A DNA stretch of 64,000 bases, from NCBI GenBank assembly GCA_910580075.1, contig CAJTVR010000007.1:1-64000 (forward strand), given 5' to 3'. Position 1 is the first letter of the stretch, and every line of letters begins with the position of its first letter. Of this stretch, positions 50,472 through 59,839 are shown piece after piece. The DNA comes from an uncultured Eubacterium sp. Lineage in GTDB: Bacteria > Bacillota > Clostridia > Lachnospirales > Lachnospiraceae. The notes under the pieces are model-generated. The model did no database searches, was not told the origin of the DNA, and saw nothing but the letters and a program-made list of their open reading frames with translations. The position numbers and the translations under genes are program-made.

Positions 50472-52703
50472 TTATAGTTTCAGCTTTGCAAAAGCGCTTG
50501 CGAAAGCGTTGTTTAACGGCTCATCAGCCTCTTTTTTCATTTTGTTCATATATTTTGACACATCTTTTTTCGATACGCCTCCGCCGCTTTCTTTTTTCCG
50601 TTTTTCAAACGCAGACAGTTTTTCACGATAGCCGCATATGCATGTAAAACGCTGGTTTTCTCCTTCTCCGGACAGCTCCATTTTTTTGTGGCACTGCGGG
50701 CAGCGGGCATTTGTAATACGGGAGAGCGTTTTGCGGTAACCGCATTCTCTGTCCTGGCAGACAAGCATACGGCCGTTTTTATGATTTACTTCTAACATCA
50801 GCTTTCCGCATTCCGGACATTTTTTACGGGTCAGGTTGTCGTGGCGGTAAGTCTTTGATGAGGCCTGAATGTCTTTTACAATATCCACGGTATAGGTTCT
50901 GATTTCAGCCTCAAAATCTTTTTTGCGGGCTTTTCCTTTTGCAATATCTGCTAACTGCTGTTCCCACTTGGCGGTCAGTTCCGGCGAGGTCAGTCCCTGG
51001 GGAGCCAGCTCTAAAACCTGCCGGCCTTTGGAAGTCAGATGGATGTATTTGTCTCTTTTTTCAATCATAAAGCTGTTAAACAGTTTTTCGATGATATCTG
51101 CACGGGTGGCAACGGTGCCAAGTCCTCCGGTTTCGCCAAGTGTCTTTTTCAGTGACTGGCTGGAGTTTTCCATATATTTCACGGGATTTTCCATTGCAGC
51201 CAGAAGGGCAGCCTCTGTAAAAGGGAGCGGCGGTTTTGTTTTTCCTTCGGTTATTTTTCCGGTTTCAAAGAGGATACGCTGGCCTTTGGTAAATTCCGGC
51301 AGGTGATCCTGAAGTTCAGCGCCGGATGCTGCTTCCTGATCCGGGTCATCTGAAGATTCATCAGCGTTTTCATCGGAAAGGATACCGGATTCTTTCTGTA
51401 TCTGGCGGATTTCCTGCCAGCCGGCCTGGCGGATGATTTTTCCTCTGGCAGTAAACAGTTCGCCTTCGCAGGATACGGTAATTTCGGTCTGTTCGTATTC
51501 GCAGGGCGGGAGCAGGACGGCAAGGAAACGGGAAACAGCCAGCTCGTAAATTTTACGTTCGCCGTATTCCAGGTCTCTGAGGTTTACGCCCTGTTCCGTC
51601 GGGATAATGGCATGGTGGTCGGATACTTTTTTATCGTCTATAAAGGACTTGTTTCCTTTTATAGGTGTTTTCAGGAGCCTGGCGCACAGAGGGCCATAGC
51701 TGCCGCAGCGGCATGCCCGGATGCGTTCCGGCAGCGTTTCGACAATATCCTGGGTCAGATATCTGGAATCAGTCCTTGGATAGGTTACGGCTTTATGGTG
51801 TTCATACAGGCGCTGCATATAGTCCAGCGTCTGTTTGGCAGAAAATCCGAACATCCGGTTTGCATCCTGCTGCAGGCTTGTCAGGTCGTAAAGCTGCGGT
51901 GCATACGATTTGTGCAGTTTCTTTTTGATATCCTGTACGGCTGCAGTGCTGTTTGTGACTTTTTCCAGCACCTGGCGGATAGTCTGTTCCGAAAAAGTTT
52001 GCATGCTGTTATCTTTGGACTTCCAGATCCAGGAAATGCCGTTTCCTCTGATTTTCAGGCTGTAATAAGATTTTGGCTGGAATGCTTTGATCTGGGCTTC
52101 GCGTTTTGCAATCATGGCAAGCGTCGGGGTCTGTACTCTGCCGCAGGAAAGCTGTGCATTGTGCTTTACAGTCAGCGCTCTTGTAGCATTCAGCCCGACC
52201 AGCCAGTCTGCTTCGGCTCTTGCTGCAGCTGCCTGATATAGTTTTTCATATTCTTTTGCATCCTTTAAATGTTCAAATCCCTGGCGGATCGCGCGGTCTG
52301 TTACCGATGAAATCCAAAGGCGTTTCATGGGTTTGCGGACACCGGCTTTTTGAATAATCCAGCGTGCGACGAGTTCTCCTTCGCGTCCGGCGTCGGTTGC
52401 GATAATAATCGTGTTTACGTCTTTGCGGTACATCTGGGTTTTTACGGTCTGGTACTGTTTTCCGGTTTTTGGGATGACCTGAATTTCCAGTTTTTCCGGC
52501 AGCATGGGCAGGGTTTCCATTTTCCAGGTTTTCCACTGCTCACCATAGCTTTCCGGGTCTGAGAGTTCTACCAGATGGCCGAGTGCCCAGGTTACTACGT
52601 AGTCTTTTCCTTCCAGAAAGCCGTTCCCGCCTTTGCTGCAGCCCAGCACTCTGGCGATATCCCTGCCAACGCTGGGTTTTTCTGCGATGACTAATGATTT
52701 CAT
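50472..52703 (-). CDS. topB: DNA topoisomerase III
   Basis: 743 residues. The TOPRIM domain starts MKSLVIAEKPSVGRDIARVLG and carries the acidic site (IIIATDAGREGELVARWI). The active-site Tyr is in AVTYPRTDSRYLTQD. DNA gate residues LSCGRVQTPTLA follow the family. The C-terminus has two or three zinc ribbons (RKKCPECGKLMLEV, ARCPQCHKKMELS, FTCICGYREKLSAFEKRKKE). It decatenates single strands in replication and recombination. The length fits the mobile-element/Firmicutes type. The start at 52703 has only a weak GAAAGAGTGG upstream. recQ lies 14 kb away on the other strand, so the functional RecQ-Topo III link is not an operon here. Confidence 0.93.
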   Translation of the reverse strand: MKSLVIAEKPSVGRDIARVLGCSKGGNGFLEGKDYVVTWALGHLVELSDPESYGEQWKTWKMETLPMLPEKLEIQVIPKTGKQYQTVKTQMYRKDVNTIIIATDAGREGELVARWIIQKAGVRKPMKRLWISSVTDRAIRQGFEHLKDAKEYEKLYQAAAARAEADWLVGLNATRALTVKHNAQLSCGRVQTPTLAMIAKREAQIKAFQPKSYYSLKIRGNGISWIWKSKDNSMQTFSEQTIRQVLEKVTNSTAAVQDIKKKLHKSYAPQLYDLTSLQQDANRMFGFSAKQTLDYMQRLYEHHKAVTYPRTDSRYLTQDIVETLPERIRACRCGSYGPLCARLLKTPIKGNKSFIDDKKVSDHHAIIPTEQGVNLRDLEYGERKIYELAVSRFLAVLLPPCEYEQTEITVSCEGELFTARGKIIRQAGWQEIRQIQKESGILSDENADESSDDPDQEAASGAELQDHLPEFTKGQRILFETGKITEGKTKPPLPFTEAALLAAMENPVKYMENSSQSLKKTLGETGGLGTVATRADIIEKLFNSFMIEKRDKYIHLTSKGRQVLELAPQGLTSPELTAKWEQQLADIAKGKARKKDFEAEIRTYTVDIVKDIQASSKTYRHDNLTRKKCPECGKLMLEVNHKNGRMLVCQDRECGYRKTLSRITNARCPQCHKKMELSGEGENQRFTCICGYREKLSAFEKRKKESGGGVSKKDVSKYMNKMKKEADEPLNNAFASAFAKLKL

Positions 52704-52907
52704 GTATTGTTACCACTCTTTCTTATTCTTTGTCAGAAACTGCCGCAAAACTCCTTTGAGCCAGGCAGTTTCTTATTTTGAAAGCTCATTATATTTGAAA
52801 GCTTTAATCGTAAGTATACCATGGGAACGGGAAAAATAGAATAGCGGATTCCGGAGTGTGTTGAAAAATCGAAGCAGATGTATCATATGCCGAAAAGTAT
52901 AGATTAG

Positions 52908-53215
52908 CCGGACGCCGGGGGAGAAACCTATAGATTAAGATTAACCGGACGCCAGGCGGAGAAACTTTTTCCTTTTTCTGTTCCGCCTCCGAACAGTAAG
53001 AACTTCTAAATTTTCTGCTTCCAGGCTGTGGCGGCGGACGGACCGGTGCCTGATGCCCTGGCGTTATTTCATGCTTTATGCAGTGGCACTGGCAGACACC
53101 TTTTGGGGCTTCAGGGTTTTGCATGGCGGCAGACAGTGTGCCCCAAATCCTGGTTATCAGGCAGAAAATTAAGAATTTTTTCAGATGTATTTTCTCTGGC
53201 ATCCGGTTAACTTAT
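52908..53215 (-). repeat. Long dispersed repeat, copy 2, with a partial extra end
   Basis: CCGGACGCCGGG-GGAGAAACC (52908 on) is a solo left end, followed at about 52944 by a full copy: CCGGACGCCAGGCGGAGAAAC, CTTTTTCTGTTCCGCC, CAGTAAGAACTTCTAAATTT, GGACCGGTGCCTGATGCC, CAGTGGCACTGGCAGACACC, then CAGAAAATTAAGAATTTTTTC and TGGCATCCGGTTAA at the right. Over ~260 bases it is homologous to 44712-44992 in reverse. It lies between topB and the LacI gene. Confidence 0.85.
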
Positions 53216-53248
53216 ACTGCTGGATATCCGGCCCTCTCGCAGCTGCGT

Positions 53249-54253
53249 CTACACAGACCGCCTCTTCACCAGATTCGTATGCACCTCCAGTTTCACAGGC
53301 ACAAACCTTTCTGCATGGAGGATTTCAAAAAGCCGGCGTGCTGCCATTTCCCCCATATAATATTTGGGTACATTGATCGTAGTAAGTCCCGGCTCCACAT
53401 AAGCACACATCGGGACATTATCAAACCCAATCACTGCAATATCTTCCGGGATGCGGTATCCGGCTTTCTGCAGTGCTTTCACCGCTCCGACCGCAATCAG
53501 ATCATTGTCCGCAAAATAACAGGACGCCAGCTCTTCCCCGCTTTCCAGTATTTCTGTCATGTCAGCAAATGCACCTTCCACAGACGGTGAAAGCCTGTGC
53601 ACCACAGACTTCGAACTGGACATGCCATTTGTGCGAACAGCTTTGTAAAATCCGTCTGCACGTTCTTCAAAATTGCTGATTGGATAGGAAGAACGCAGAT
53701 ATCCTGGCTGTGCTTTACAGCGTGAAATTAAATAGTTAACAGCTAAGAAAGCTCCCTGCACATTGTTAATTAAAATGCAGTCTTTTTTCACATCGCTTAA
53801 ATATACATCCAGCAGCACAAGCGGCATTGCCAGTTTCTGGAATGCTTTAAAATCTGCTCCGGACATTTCTGTTCCAAGCAGAATCAGCCCTGCAGAGTCT
53901 GAATACTGAATGTCTTCTACCTGCCTGTCCAGATTTTCGTCGGCATAAAGATAGGTAATGTTTAATTTGTATCCTTTTTCCTTACAGGTGTTTTGAATTC
54001 CTTCCGATAATTCGTGAAAAAAAGGAGTGTCTGTAACGACAGCACCGTGTTTGCTGAATAATGCAAATGTGACGGTTCCTCCTGTCTGCGCTTTACTGGA
54101 AATTCTTGTAAAATCATATCCGTATTTTTCAGCAGCTTCCAGCACAAGCTGCCTTGTCTTTGTACTGACACCTGCTTTTCCATTTAATGCCAGAGAAACA
54201 GCAGATGCCGATAAATTCATCTTTTTTGCCAGTTCTTTCGCTGTAATTCCCAT
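53249..54253 (-). CDS. LacI-family repressor of the isomerase/transketolase/kinase operon
   Basis: 334 residues. The N-terminal LacI helix-turn-helix (ITAKELAKKMNLSASAVSLALNGKAGVSTKTRQLVLEAAEKYGYD) is followed by the periplasmic-binding-like sensor domain (ALFSKHGAVVTDTPFFHELSEGIQ, ...AVIGFDNVPMCAYVEPGLTTINVPKYYMG). The start at 54253 follows AGGAGG, and the longer frame to 54331 is not family-like. It is divergent from the sugar operon beginning at 54578, with palindromic operator-like sites in between, so it most likely controls that operon in response to its sugar. Confidence 0.9.
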   Translation of the reverse strand: MGITAKELAKKMNLSASAVSLALNGKAGVSTKTRQLVLEAAEKYGYDFTRISSKAQTGGTVTFALFSKHGAVVTDTPFFHELSEGIQNTCKEKGYKLNITYLYADENLDRQVEDIQYSDSAGLILLGTEMSGADFKAFQKLAMPLVLLDVYLSDVKKDCILINNVQGAFLAVNYLISRCKAQPGYLRSSYPISNFEERADGFYKAVRTNGMSSSKSVVHRLSPSVEGAFADMTEILESGEELASCYFADNDLIAVGAVKALQKAGYRIPEDIAVIGFDNVPMCAYVEPGLTTINVPKYYMGEMAARRLFEILHAERFVPVKLEVHTNLVKRRSV

Positions 54254-54333
54254 TGACTGCCTCCTGTTTGTGAAATCTGCCAGAGAAATAAAGGCTGATA
54301 TTATTATAAAATTTTTTATACCTTTCTGCAACT

Positions 54334-54366
54334 ATTTAGTAAATAATTTAGTAAATAATACTAAAT
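54334..54366. promoter_or_regulatory. LacI-type operator region
   Basis: ATTTAGTA occurs at 54334-54341 and again at 54346-54353; the second copy pairs with TACTAAAT (54359-54366) around AATAA as a perfect inverted repeat. It lies between the divergent repressor and the operon. The base composition differs from the usual CG-centred LacI sites, so the link to this repressor is inferred. Confidence 0.55.
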
Positions 54367-54577
54367 AAAATAATGAAATTGAGCTGAGAAGTTCTTATAA
54401 TACTCTCAGCAAGTGAAAAGCATAGATGAACCAGACGCCAGGCTTTAGAACATGTCTGGAAGCGTATCCAGACATACACGTAATATCACCCGGCTGACTG
54501 TGACAGTCACCGCAATCCATGTTGTACCGCCATTCCGGTTAAGATACCGGCATCAGAATATTTAGGAGGAAACATAT

Positions 54578-55978
54578 ATGAAGAATATTAAAATCGGTTT
54601 CGCACCGACACGCAGAAGTATATTCTCAGCACCAGATGCTGTGAAATATGCTGGCCTGACAAGAAAAAAGTTAGAGGATCTGGGTATAGATTTTGTGGAT
54701 ATCAATGATATTTCCGAAGACGGCCTGCTTCATAATGAACATGACCGCATCAAAATAGCAGAAAAATTTAAGGCTGCCGGAATTGACGGCCTGTTTTTCC
54801 CGCACTGCAATTTTGGTACTGAATATGAAGCTGCAAGGCTGGCAAAAGAACTCCAGGTTCCGGTACTGCTCTGGGGTCCAAGGGATGAACGGCCGGATGA
54901 AAACGGCATCCGTCTAAGGGACAGCCAGTGCGGACTTTTTGCAACCGGCAAAGTGCTCCGCCGTTTTCAGGTGCCGTTTACCTATCTTTGCAGCTGCCGG
55001 CTCGAGGACGCTGAATTTGAACGGGGAATCCGAAATTTCCTTGCGGTATGCAGCGTTGTAAGAGCATTCCGCAGTATAAGAATCCTGCAAATCGGGCCGC
55101 GGCCGTTTGATTTCTGGTCTACGATGTGCAATGAAGGCGAACTTTTGGAAAAATTCAATATCCAGCTGGCACCTGTACCTCTTCCGGAATTAACCGCAGA
55201 AATGAAAAAAGCAAAAGAAGAAGGCTCACAAGTGGCAGAAGTTATCAGTTACTGCAGGGAACATTTTGAAATCAGAATCAAAGAAGAGGAACTGGAAAAT
55301 GTAGCTGCCCTTAAAGTCGCAATACGAAAACTGGCAGACCGGTACGGATGCTCTGCAGCTGCCATTCAGTGCTGGAATGCTCTGCAGAGTGAAATCGGAA
55401 TCATGCCGTGTGCAGCAAATTCACTGTTAAATGAAGAAGGATTTCCGGTTGTATGCGAAACAGATATCCATGGTGCTGTTACAGCCATCATGTGTGAGGC
55501 AGCCGGCATGGACGAAGCGAGAACATTTTTTGCAGACTGGACAGTCAGACACCCGGATCATGAAAATGGGGAACTGCTGCAGCACTGCGGGCCATGGCCG
55601 ATAAGCTGTGCCAGCTGTAAGCCTGTGATTGGCTATCCGCTGGCATTTGACCATCCGGGAGCCGTAGAAGCCGAAGCAAAGCACGGCGAAATGACGCTCT
55701 GCCGTTTTGACGGAGACAACGGCGAATATTCCCTGCTGCTTGGAAAAGCAAAAGGCATAGACGGGCCGTACACAAAAGGCACTTATGTATGGGTAGAAGT
55801 AGAAAATCTCAAACGTCTGGAAGCAAAGCTGGTAGAAGGCCCGTATATCCATCACTGTGTCGGCATCCATAAAGATGTCACGGCGGTGCTGTATGAAGCA
55901 TGCAGATATATCGGAATCACACCGGATTTATATGACGATAACGAAGAAGAAATCCGTGCTTATATACGCGGAGAATAA
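54578..55978 (+). CDS. L-fucose/L-arabinose isomerase-family sugar isomerase
   Basis: 466 residues. It starts with KIGFAPTRRSIFSAPDA, and has FPHCNFGTEYEAARLAKELQVPVLLWGPRDER, the acidic metal-site region (ALQSEIGIMPCAANSLLNEEGFPVVCETDIHGAVT) and TLCRFDGDNGEYSLLLG near the C-terminus. These are signs of the FucI/AraA-C superfamily, which interconverts aldoses and ketoses with a divalent metal. It is shorter than FucI (~590) and AraA (~500), so the substrate is open. GGAGGAAACATAT precedes the ATG. It heads the operon with a split transketolase and an FGGY kinase. Confidence 0.85.
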   Translation: MKNIKIGFAPTRRSIFSAPDAVKYAGLTRKKLEDLGIDFVDINDISEDGLLHNEHDRIKIAEKFKAAGIDGLFFPHCNFGTEYEAARLAKELQVPVLLWGPRDERPDENGIRLRDSQCGLFATGKVLRRFQVPFTYLCSCRLEDAEFERGIRNFLAVCSVVRAFRSIRILQIGPRPFDFWSTMCNEGELLEKFNIQLAPVPLPELTAEMKKAKEEGSQVAEVISYCREHFEIRIKEEELENVAALKVAIRKLADRYGCSAAAIQCWNALQSEIGIMPCAANSLLNEEGFPVVCETDIHGAVTAIMCEAAGMDEARTFFADWTVRHPDHENGELLQHCGPWPISCASCKPVIGYPLAFDHPGAVEAEAKHGEMTLCRFDGDNGEYSLLLGKAKGIDGPYTKGTYVWVEVENLKRLEAKLVEGPYIHHCVGIHKDVTAVLYEACRYIGITPDLYDDNEEEIRAYIRGE

Positions 55979-56111
55979 ATCTGTGTATCCAGTGAATGAA
56001 GCTATGCTCCTGTTCACATATTAAAACAGATTTAAGATCTGTAGCCAGTTAACAATTTCTTATTTACATAAAAAAATAACAACACAATAACTGCAGAAAG
56101 AAGGAAAGAAA

Positions 56112-56945
56112 ATGCAAGCGTTAAAAGCGAAATCATTTGAGCTGCGCCAGGCCGTTCTGGATATGATTATGCAGTCCGGCGGCGGACATATCGGAGGAGA
56201 CTTCAGTGTTATGGAGATTCTCGTTACCTTATACCACTGTCAGATGAATATCAGCCCGCAGAATATGGACGACCCTGAGCGGGATTATTTTGTCATGAGC
56301 AAGGGCCACTCTGTGGAAAGCTATTATGCGGTACTGGCAGACAAAGGATTTTTCCCAATGGATCAGGTCATCCGGGAATTTTCCGCTTTCGGTTCCAAAT
56401 TTATCGGGCATCCGAATAATAAGCTGCCAGGAATCGAAATGAATTCCGGCTCTTTAGGCCACGGCCTTCCGGTCTGTGTCGGTATCGCACTTGCTAACCG
56501 TATGAATAAAAGAAACAGCCGTGTATACACCGTAATGGGTGACGGAGAACTGGCAGAAGGCTCTGTATGGGAAGGCTTTATGGCAGGAGGACATTACCGG
56601 CTGTCCAATTTATGCGCTGTCATTGACCGAAACGGACTGCAGATTTCCGGACCGACAGAACAGGTAATGAGCCATGAAGACCTGGCTGCCCGGATCAGAA
56701 GTTTTAACTGGAATGTGATTTGTGTAAACGGCAATGATATCAGCAGTTTAAACGCAGCTTTTGAAGAAGCAAAGACCGTCACAGACCGGCCATCCTGTAT
56801 CATTGCCAAAACCGTTAAGGGCTTTGGCGGCGGTGAACTTATGGAAAACAAAGCATCCTGGCATCACCATGTACCGACAGAGGAAGAATACAGCATCATT
56901 TCAGCAGAACTTAAAAAGAAACAGGAGGAGGCGCTTTATGAATAA
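56112..56945 (+). CDS. Transketolase, N-terminal (ThDP-binding) subunit
   Basis: 277 residues. ThDP and metal motif: VMGDGELAEGSVWEGFMAG followed by AVIDRNGLQISG (the GDG...N pattern). Also SGGGHIGGDFSVMEIL, YFVMSKGHSVESYYAVLA and MNSGSLGHGLP. It is the first half of a split transketolase, which moves two-carbon ketol units between sugar phosphates. The second subunit overlaps it by eight bases. Split pairs next to sugar kinases are often pathway-specific rather than pentose-phosphate enzymes. Confidence 0.92.
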   Translation: MQALKAKSFELRQAVLDMIMQSGGGHIGGDFSVMEILVTLYHCQMNISPQNMDDPERDYFVMSKGHSVESYYAVLADKGFFPMDQVIREFSAFGSKFIGHPNNKLPGIEMNSGSLGHGLPVCVGIALANRMNKRNSRVYTVMGDGELAEGSVWEGFMAGGHYRLSNLCAVIDRNGLQISGPTEQVMSHEDLAARIRSFNWNVICVNGNDISSLNAAFEEAKTVTDRPSCIIAKTVKGFGGGELMENKASWHHHVPTEEEYSIISAELKKKQEEALYE

Positions 56946-57921
56946 CATACCAAACCGCAAAGCAATCTGCGATGTCTTACTGGAACAGGCTAAGACAGAT
57001 TCCAGAATTGTAGTATTATGCAGCGATTCCAGAGGTTCTGCTTCTATGGCACCGTTTTTTGAAGCTTATCCGGACCAGTCCGTGGAAACAGGCATTGCAG
57101 AGCAGAATCTGGTCAGCATTTCTGCCGGCATGGCAAAGTGCGGCATGAAAGCATTCTGTTTTTCTCCGGCAAGTTTTCTTTCCACAAGAAGCTACGAACA
57201 GGCAAAAGTGGATGTAGCATATTCGGACACAAATGTAACACTTGTCGGCATCAGCGGCGGCATCAGTTACGGCGAGCTTGGCATGAGTCATCATTCCGCA
57301 CAGGATATCTCAGCTATGGCGGCCATCCCAAACATGCGTGTCTATCTGCCAGGCGACCGCTTCCAGACAGCCTGTCTGATTAAGGCTCTTCTCTCAGATG
57401 AAAAACCGGCCTATGTCCGCGTAGGCCGCAATCCTGTAGAAGATATTTACCAGGAAAACTGCCCGTTTGTATTCAACGAAGCTGTCGTAATTCCAAATGC
57501 AGACCCGTCTGCTGCCGTACCTTCCTCAGCCATGGACTGGGATCATCTGCCAGACGGACTGGTAACCCTCATAGCATGCGGCGAAATGGTACATCCTGCT
57601 GTTATGGCCGGCAGGCTGTTAGAAGAAAAAGGCATTCATACTATGATCCTGGACATGTACTGCGTCAAGCCGCTTGACGTGAAAGCTGTGCTTGCAGCCG
57701 CTGCAAAATCATCCCTGATTGTAACTGCCGAAGAACATGCCCCATTCGGCGGGCTTGGCTCCATGGTCAGCCAGACCGTAGCAGAACACTGCCCGAAAAA
57801 AGTAATCAGTCTGGCGCTCCCGGATGCCCCGGTTATCACAGGAAAGTCACAGGCCGTATTTGACCATTATGGATTAAATGCACAGGGAATCGCAAAAACT
57901 GTATCCGTTCATCTGATGTAA
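56938..57921 (+). CDS. Transketolase, C-terminal (pyrimidine-binding) subunit
   Basis: 327 residues, starting MNNIPNRKAICDVLLEQAK. It has the Pyr domain with ETGIAEQNLVSISAGMAKCG (Glu that activates ThDP) and the C-terminal domain (GLVTLIACGEMVHPAVMAGRLLEEKGI, TAEEHAPFGGLGSMV). GGAGGAGGCGCTTT within the first subunit's end serves as its ribosome binding site, so the two chains are made in equal amounts. It forms the active site together with the N-terminal subunit. Confidence 0.92.
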   Translation: MNNIPNRKAICDVLLEQAKTDSRIVVLCSDSRGSASMAPFFEAYPDQSVETGIAEQNLVSISAGMAKCGMKAFCFSPASFLSTRSYEQAKVDVAYSDTNVTLVGISGGISYGELGMSHHSAQDISAMAAIPNMRVYLPGDRFQTACLIKALLSDEKPAYVRVGRNPVEDIYQENCPFVFNEAVVIPNADPSAAVPSSAMDWDHLPDGLVTLIACGEMVHPAVMAGRLLEEKGIHTMILDMYCVKPLDVKAVLAAAAKSSLIVTAEEHAPFGGLGSMVSQTVAEHCPKKVISLALPDAPVITGKSQAVFDHYGLNAQGIAKTVSVHLM

Positions 57922-58092
57922 ACGCAGGAATCATGCATGCTAAGAAATCGTCAGGAATCCTGTATGTTCAGGAACTGGCAGCGCTGTTTTACAGATGCTG
58001 TCAGTCCTTGTATACAGGGTGCCAGAATCATACCCGTTCACCTCATTTGAAACAAATATCAGAAAAAAATCCCAAGGAGTGGTACACAGGTT

Positions 58093-59574
58093 ATGGACAC
58101 ACAAAAATATATACTGGGAATCGATCAGAGCACACAAGGGACAAAAATGCTGCTGTTTGATAAAAACGGAAAAATCATAACACGCACCGACCGGCCGCAC
58201 AGGCAGCTTGTAAATAAAGCCGGCTGGGTTTCCCACGATATGGATGAGATTTATAGAAATATTATATCGGAAATAAAAGAACTGACCGAAACCCTGCACA
58301 TCAGAGGCGGAGAAATTGCTGGTATCGGTATCAGCAATCAGAGGGAAACGACTGCTGCCTGGGATGAAAACGGCAGACCTGTCTGTCCTGCAGTCGTATG
58401 GCAGTGCGGCAGAGCGGCATCCATTGCACAGCAGACCGGGGAAAATCCAGATGCAGCCAGACAGATTCAGAGTGTGACAGGGCTGCCGCTGTCTCCATTT
58501 TTCCCAGCCTGTAAAATGCGCTGGCTTTTGGATCACGACTGCAAAGATACGGATATCCGTAAGCTGCATCTTGGAACCGTAGACAGCTATCTTGTATACA
58601 GACTGACCAGAGGCCGTGTATTCGCCACTGACGCCTCTAACGCATCCAGAACGCAGCTGATGAATCTGGATACAAGGTGCTGGAGTCAGGATCTTTGCGA
58701 AATTTTTCATATTCCGCAGTCCGTGCTCCCGGAAATTTTAGACAGTAACGGATATTTTGGAGAGACAGATTTTGACGGCGTACTGGACAAAAAAGTGCCG
58801 ATCTGTTCCGTAATGGGCGATTCCCACAGTGCATTGTACGGCCAGAAATGCCATCAGGCCGGAGAAATGAAAATTACATACGGCACAGGCTCCTCCATCA
58901 TGCTCAACACGGGCAGTACAAAAACGCTCAGCAGCCACGGCCTTGCAGCATCACTGGCATGGAGCATCAGCGGCAGGGCAGATTATGTACTCGAAGGAAA
59001 CATTAATTATACAGGTGCTGTCATCAGCTGGCTCAAAGATGATCTGGGACTGATTTCATCCGCAGGAGAAGTGAACGCACTCTGTGCCGCTGCAAACCCG
59101 GAAGATACGACCGTCATTGTCCCGGCATTTACAGGACTCAGCGCACCATACTGGGAAAACCGTGTGCATGCGGGCATTTTCGGCATGAGCCGGACAACCA
59201 GAAAGGCCGAGCTTGTAAGAGCAGCCACAGACAGCATCGCCCAGCAGGTTACTGACGTCTTTGAAGCTATGGAGCTGGATTTCGCCAGACCGGTTCAGGA
59301 AGTGCGCACAGATGGCGGCCCTGCCAAAAATCCATATCTGATGCAGCTGCAGAGCGACCTGACAGGAACCGCCGTAAATGCCTGCGAAACAGAAGAACTT
59401 TCTGCAATCGGAACCGCTTATTTAGCAGGAATTACGGCCGGACTGTACGATGAAAAAAACGTATTTGAAAATCTTGCTTACCACTGTTACAGTCCGGATA
59501 TGGCGGCTGAGACTAAGAAAAAGAAACGTGATTCGTGGAAAGCGGCTGTCAGCGGTGTAATGCAGTATGCATAG
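58093..59574 (+). CDS. FGGY-family carbohydrate kinase
   Basis: 493 residues. The N-terminal ATPase fold has YILGIDQSTQGTKMLLFDKNGKII. GIGISNQRETTAAWDENG and PVCPAVVWQCGRAA match the substrate site of glycerol/xylulose-type kinases. The C-terminal domain has SVMGDSHSALYG, YGTGSSIMLNTG and the DGGPAKNPYLMQLQSDLTG signature. It would phosphorylate the ketose made by the isomerase; xylulose, apulose or glycerol-like substrates are possible. AAGGAG lies about 14 bases upstream of the ATG, which is long. It ends the operon. Confidence 0.88.
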   Translation: MDTQKYILGIDQSTQGTKMLLFDKNGKIITRTDRPHRQLVNKAGWVSHDMDEIYRNIISEIKELTETLHIRGGEIAGIGISNQRETTAAWDENGRPVCPAVVWQCGRAASIAQQTGENPDAARQIQSVTGLPLSPFFPACKMRWLLDHDCKDTDIRKLHLGTVDSYLVYRLTRGRVFATDASNASRTQLMNLDTRCWSQDLCEIFHIPQSVLPEILDSNGYFGETDFDGVLDKKVPICSVMGDSHSALYGQKCHQAGEMKITYGTGSSIMLNTGSTKTLSSHGLAASLAWSISGRADYVLEGNINYTGAVISWLKDDLGLISSAGEVNALCAAANPEDTTVIVPAFTGLSAPYWENRVHAGIFGMSRTTRKAELVRAATDSIAQQVTDVFEAMELDFARPVQEVRTDGGPAKNPYLMQLQSDLTGTAVNACETEELSAIGTAYLAGITAGLYDEKNVFENLAYHCYSPDMAAETKKKKRDSWKAAVSGVMQYA

Positions 59575-59774
59575 CATCACCGGATAAACTTTCAAAAGTG
59601 CATGGCAGATCCAGAGGTGTACCGGGCGTACATTAAGGATATTTGCCATGTGCCGGAAAAGCTGTGTATTTCTGATTTTTTCTCTTTTCTTAAACTTTCC
59701 AATTAAACATTCCAAATCAAACCATCTGAAAATGGCTGCCAGGCAGACACGTAAAATATTTCCGATACCAGCCA

Positions 59775-59839
59775 GGCGGAGAAACTTTTTCCTTTTTCTG
59801 TTCGCAGGCGGAACAGAAAAAGGAAAAAGTTTCTCCGCC
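59775..59839. repeat. 29-bp perfect hairpin, minimal dispersed repeat
   Basis: The arms at 59775-59803 and 59811-59839 are exact complements (29 of 29), starting GGCGGAGAAACTTTTTCC, with a 7-base loop. CCGGCGTCCGGTTAATC and a second CCGGCATCCGGTTAATC end follow (to about 59887). The arms are the terminal blocks of the long repeats without their interior. It lies between convergent kinase and LacI genes and would act as a terminator both ways. Confidence 0.9.
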
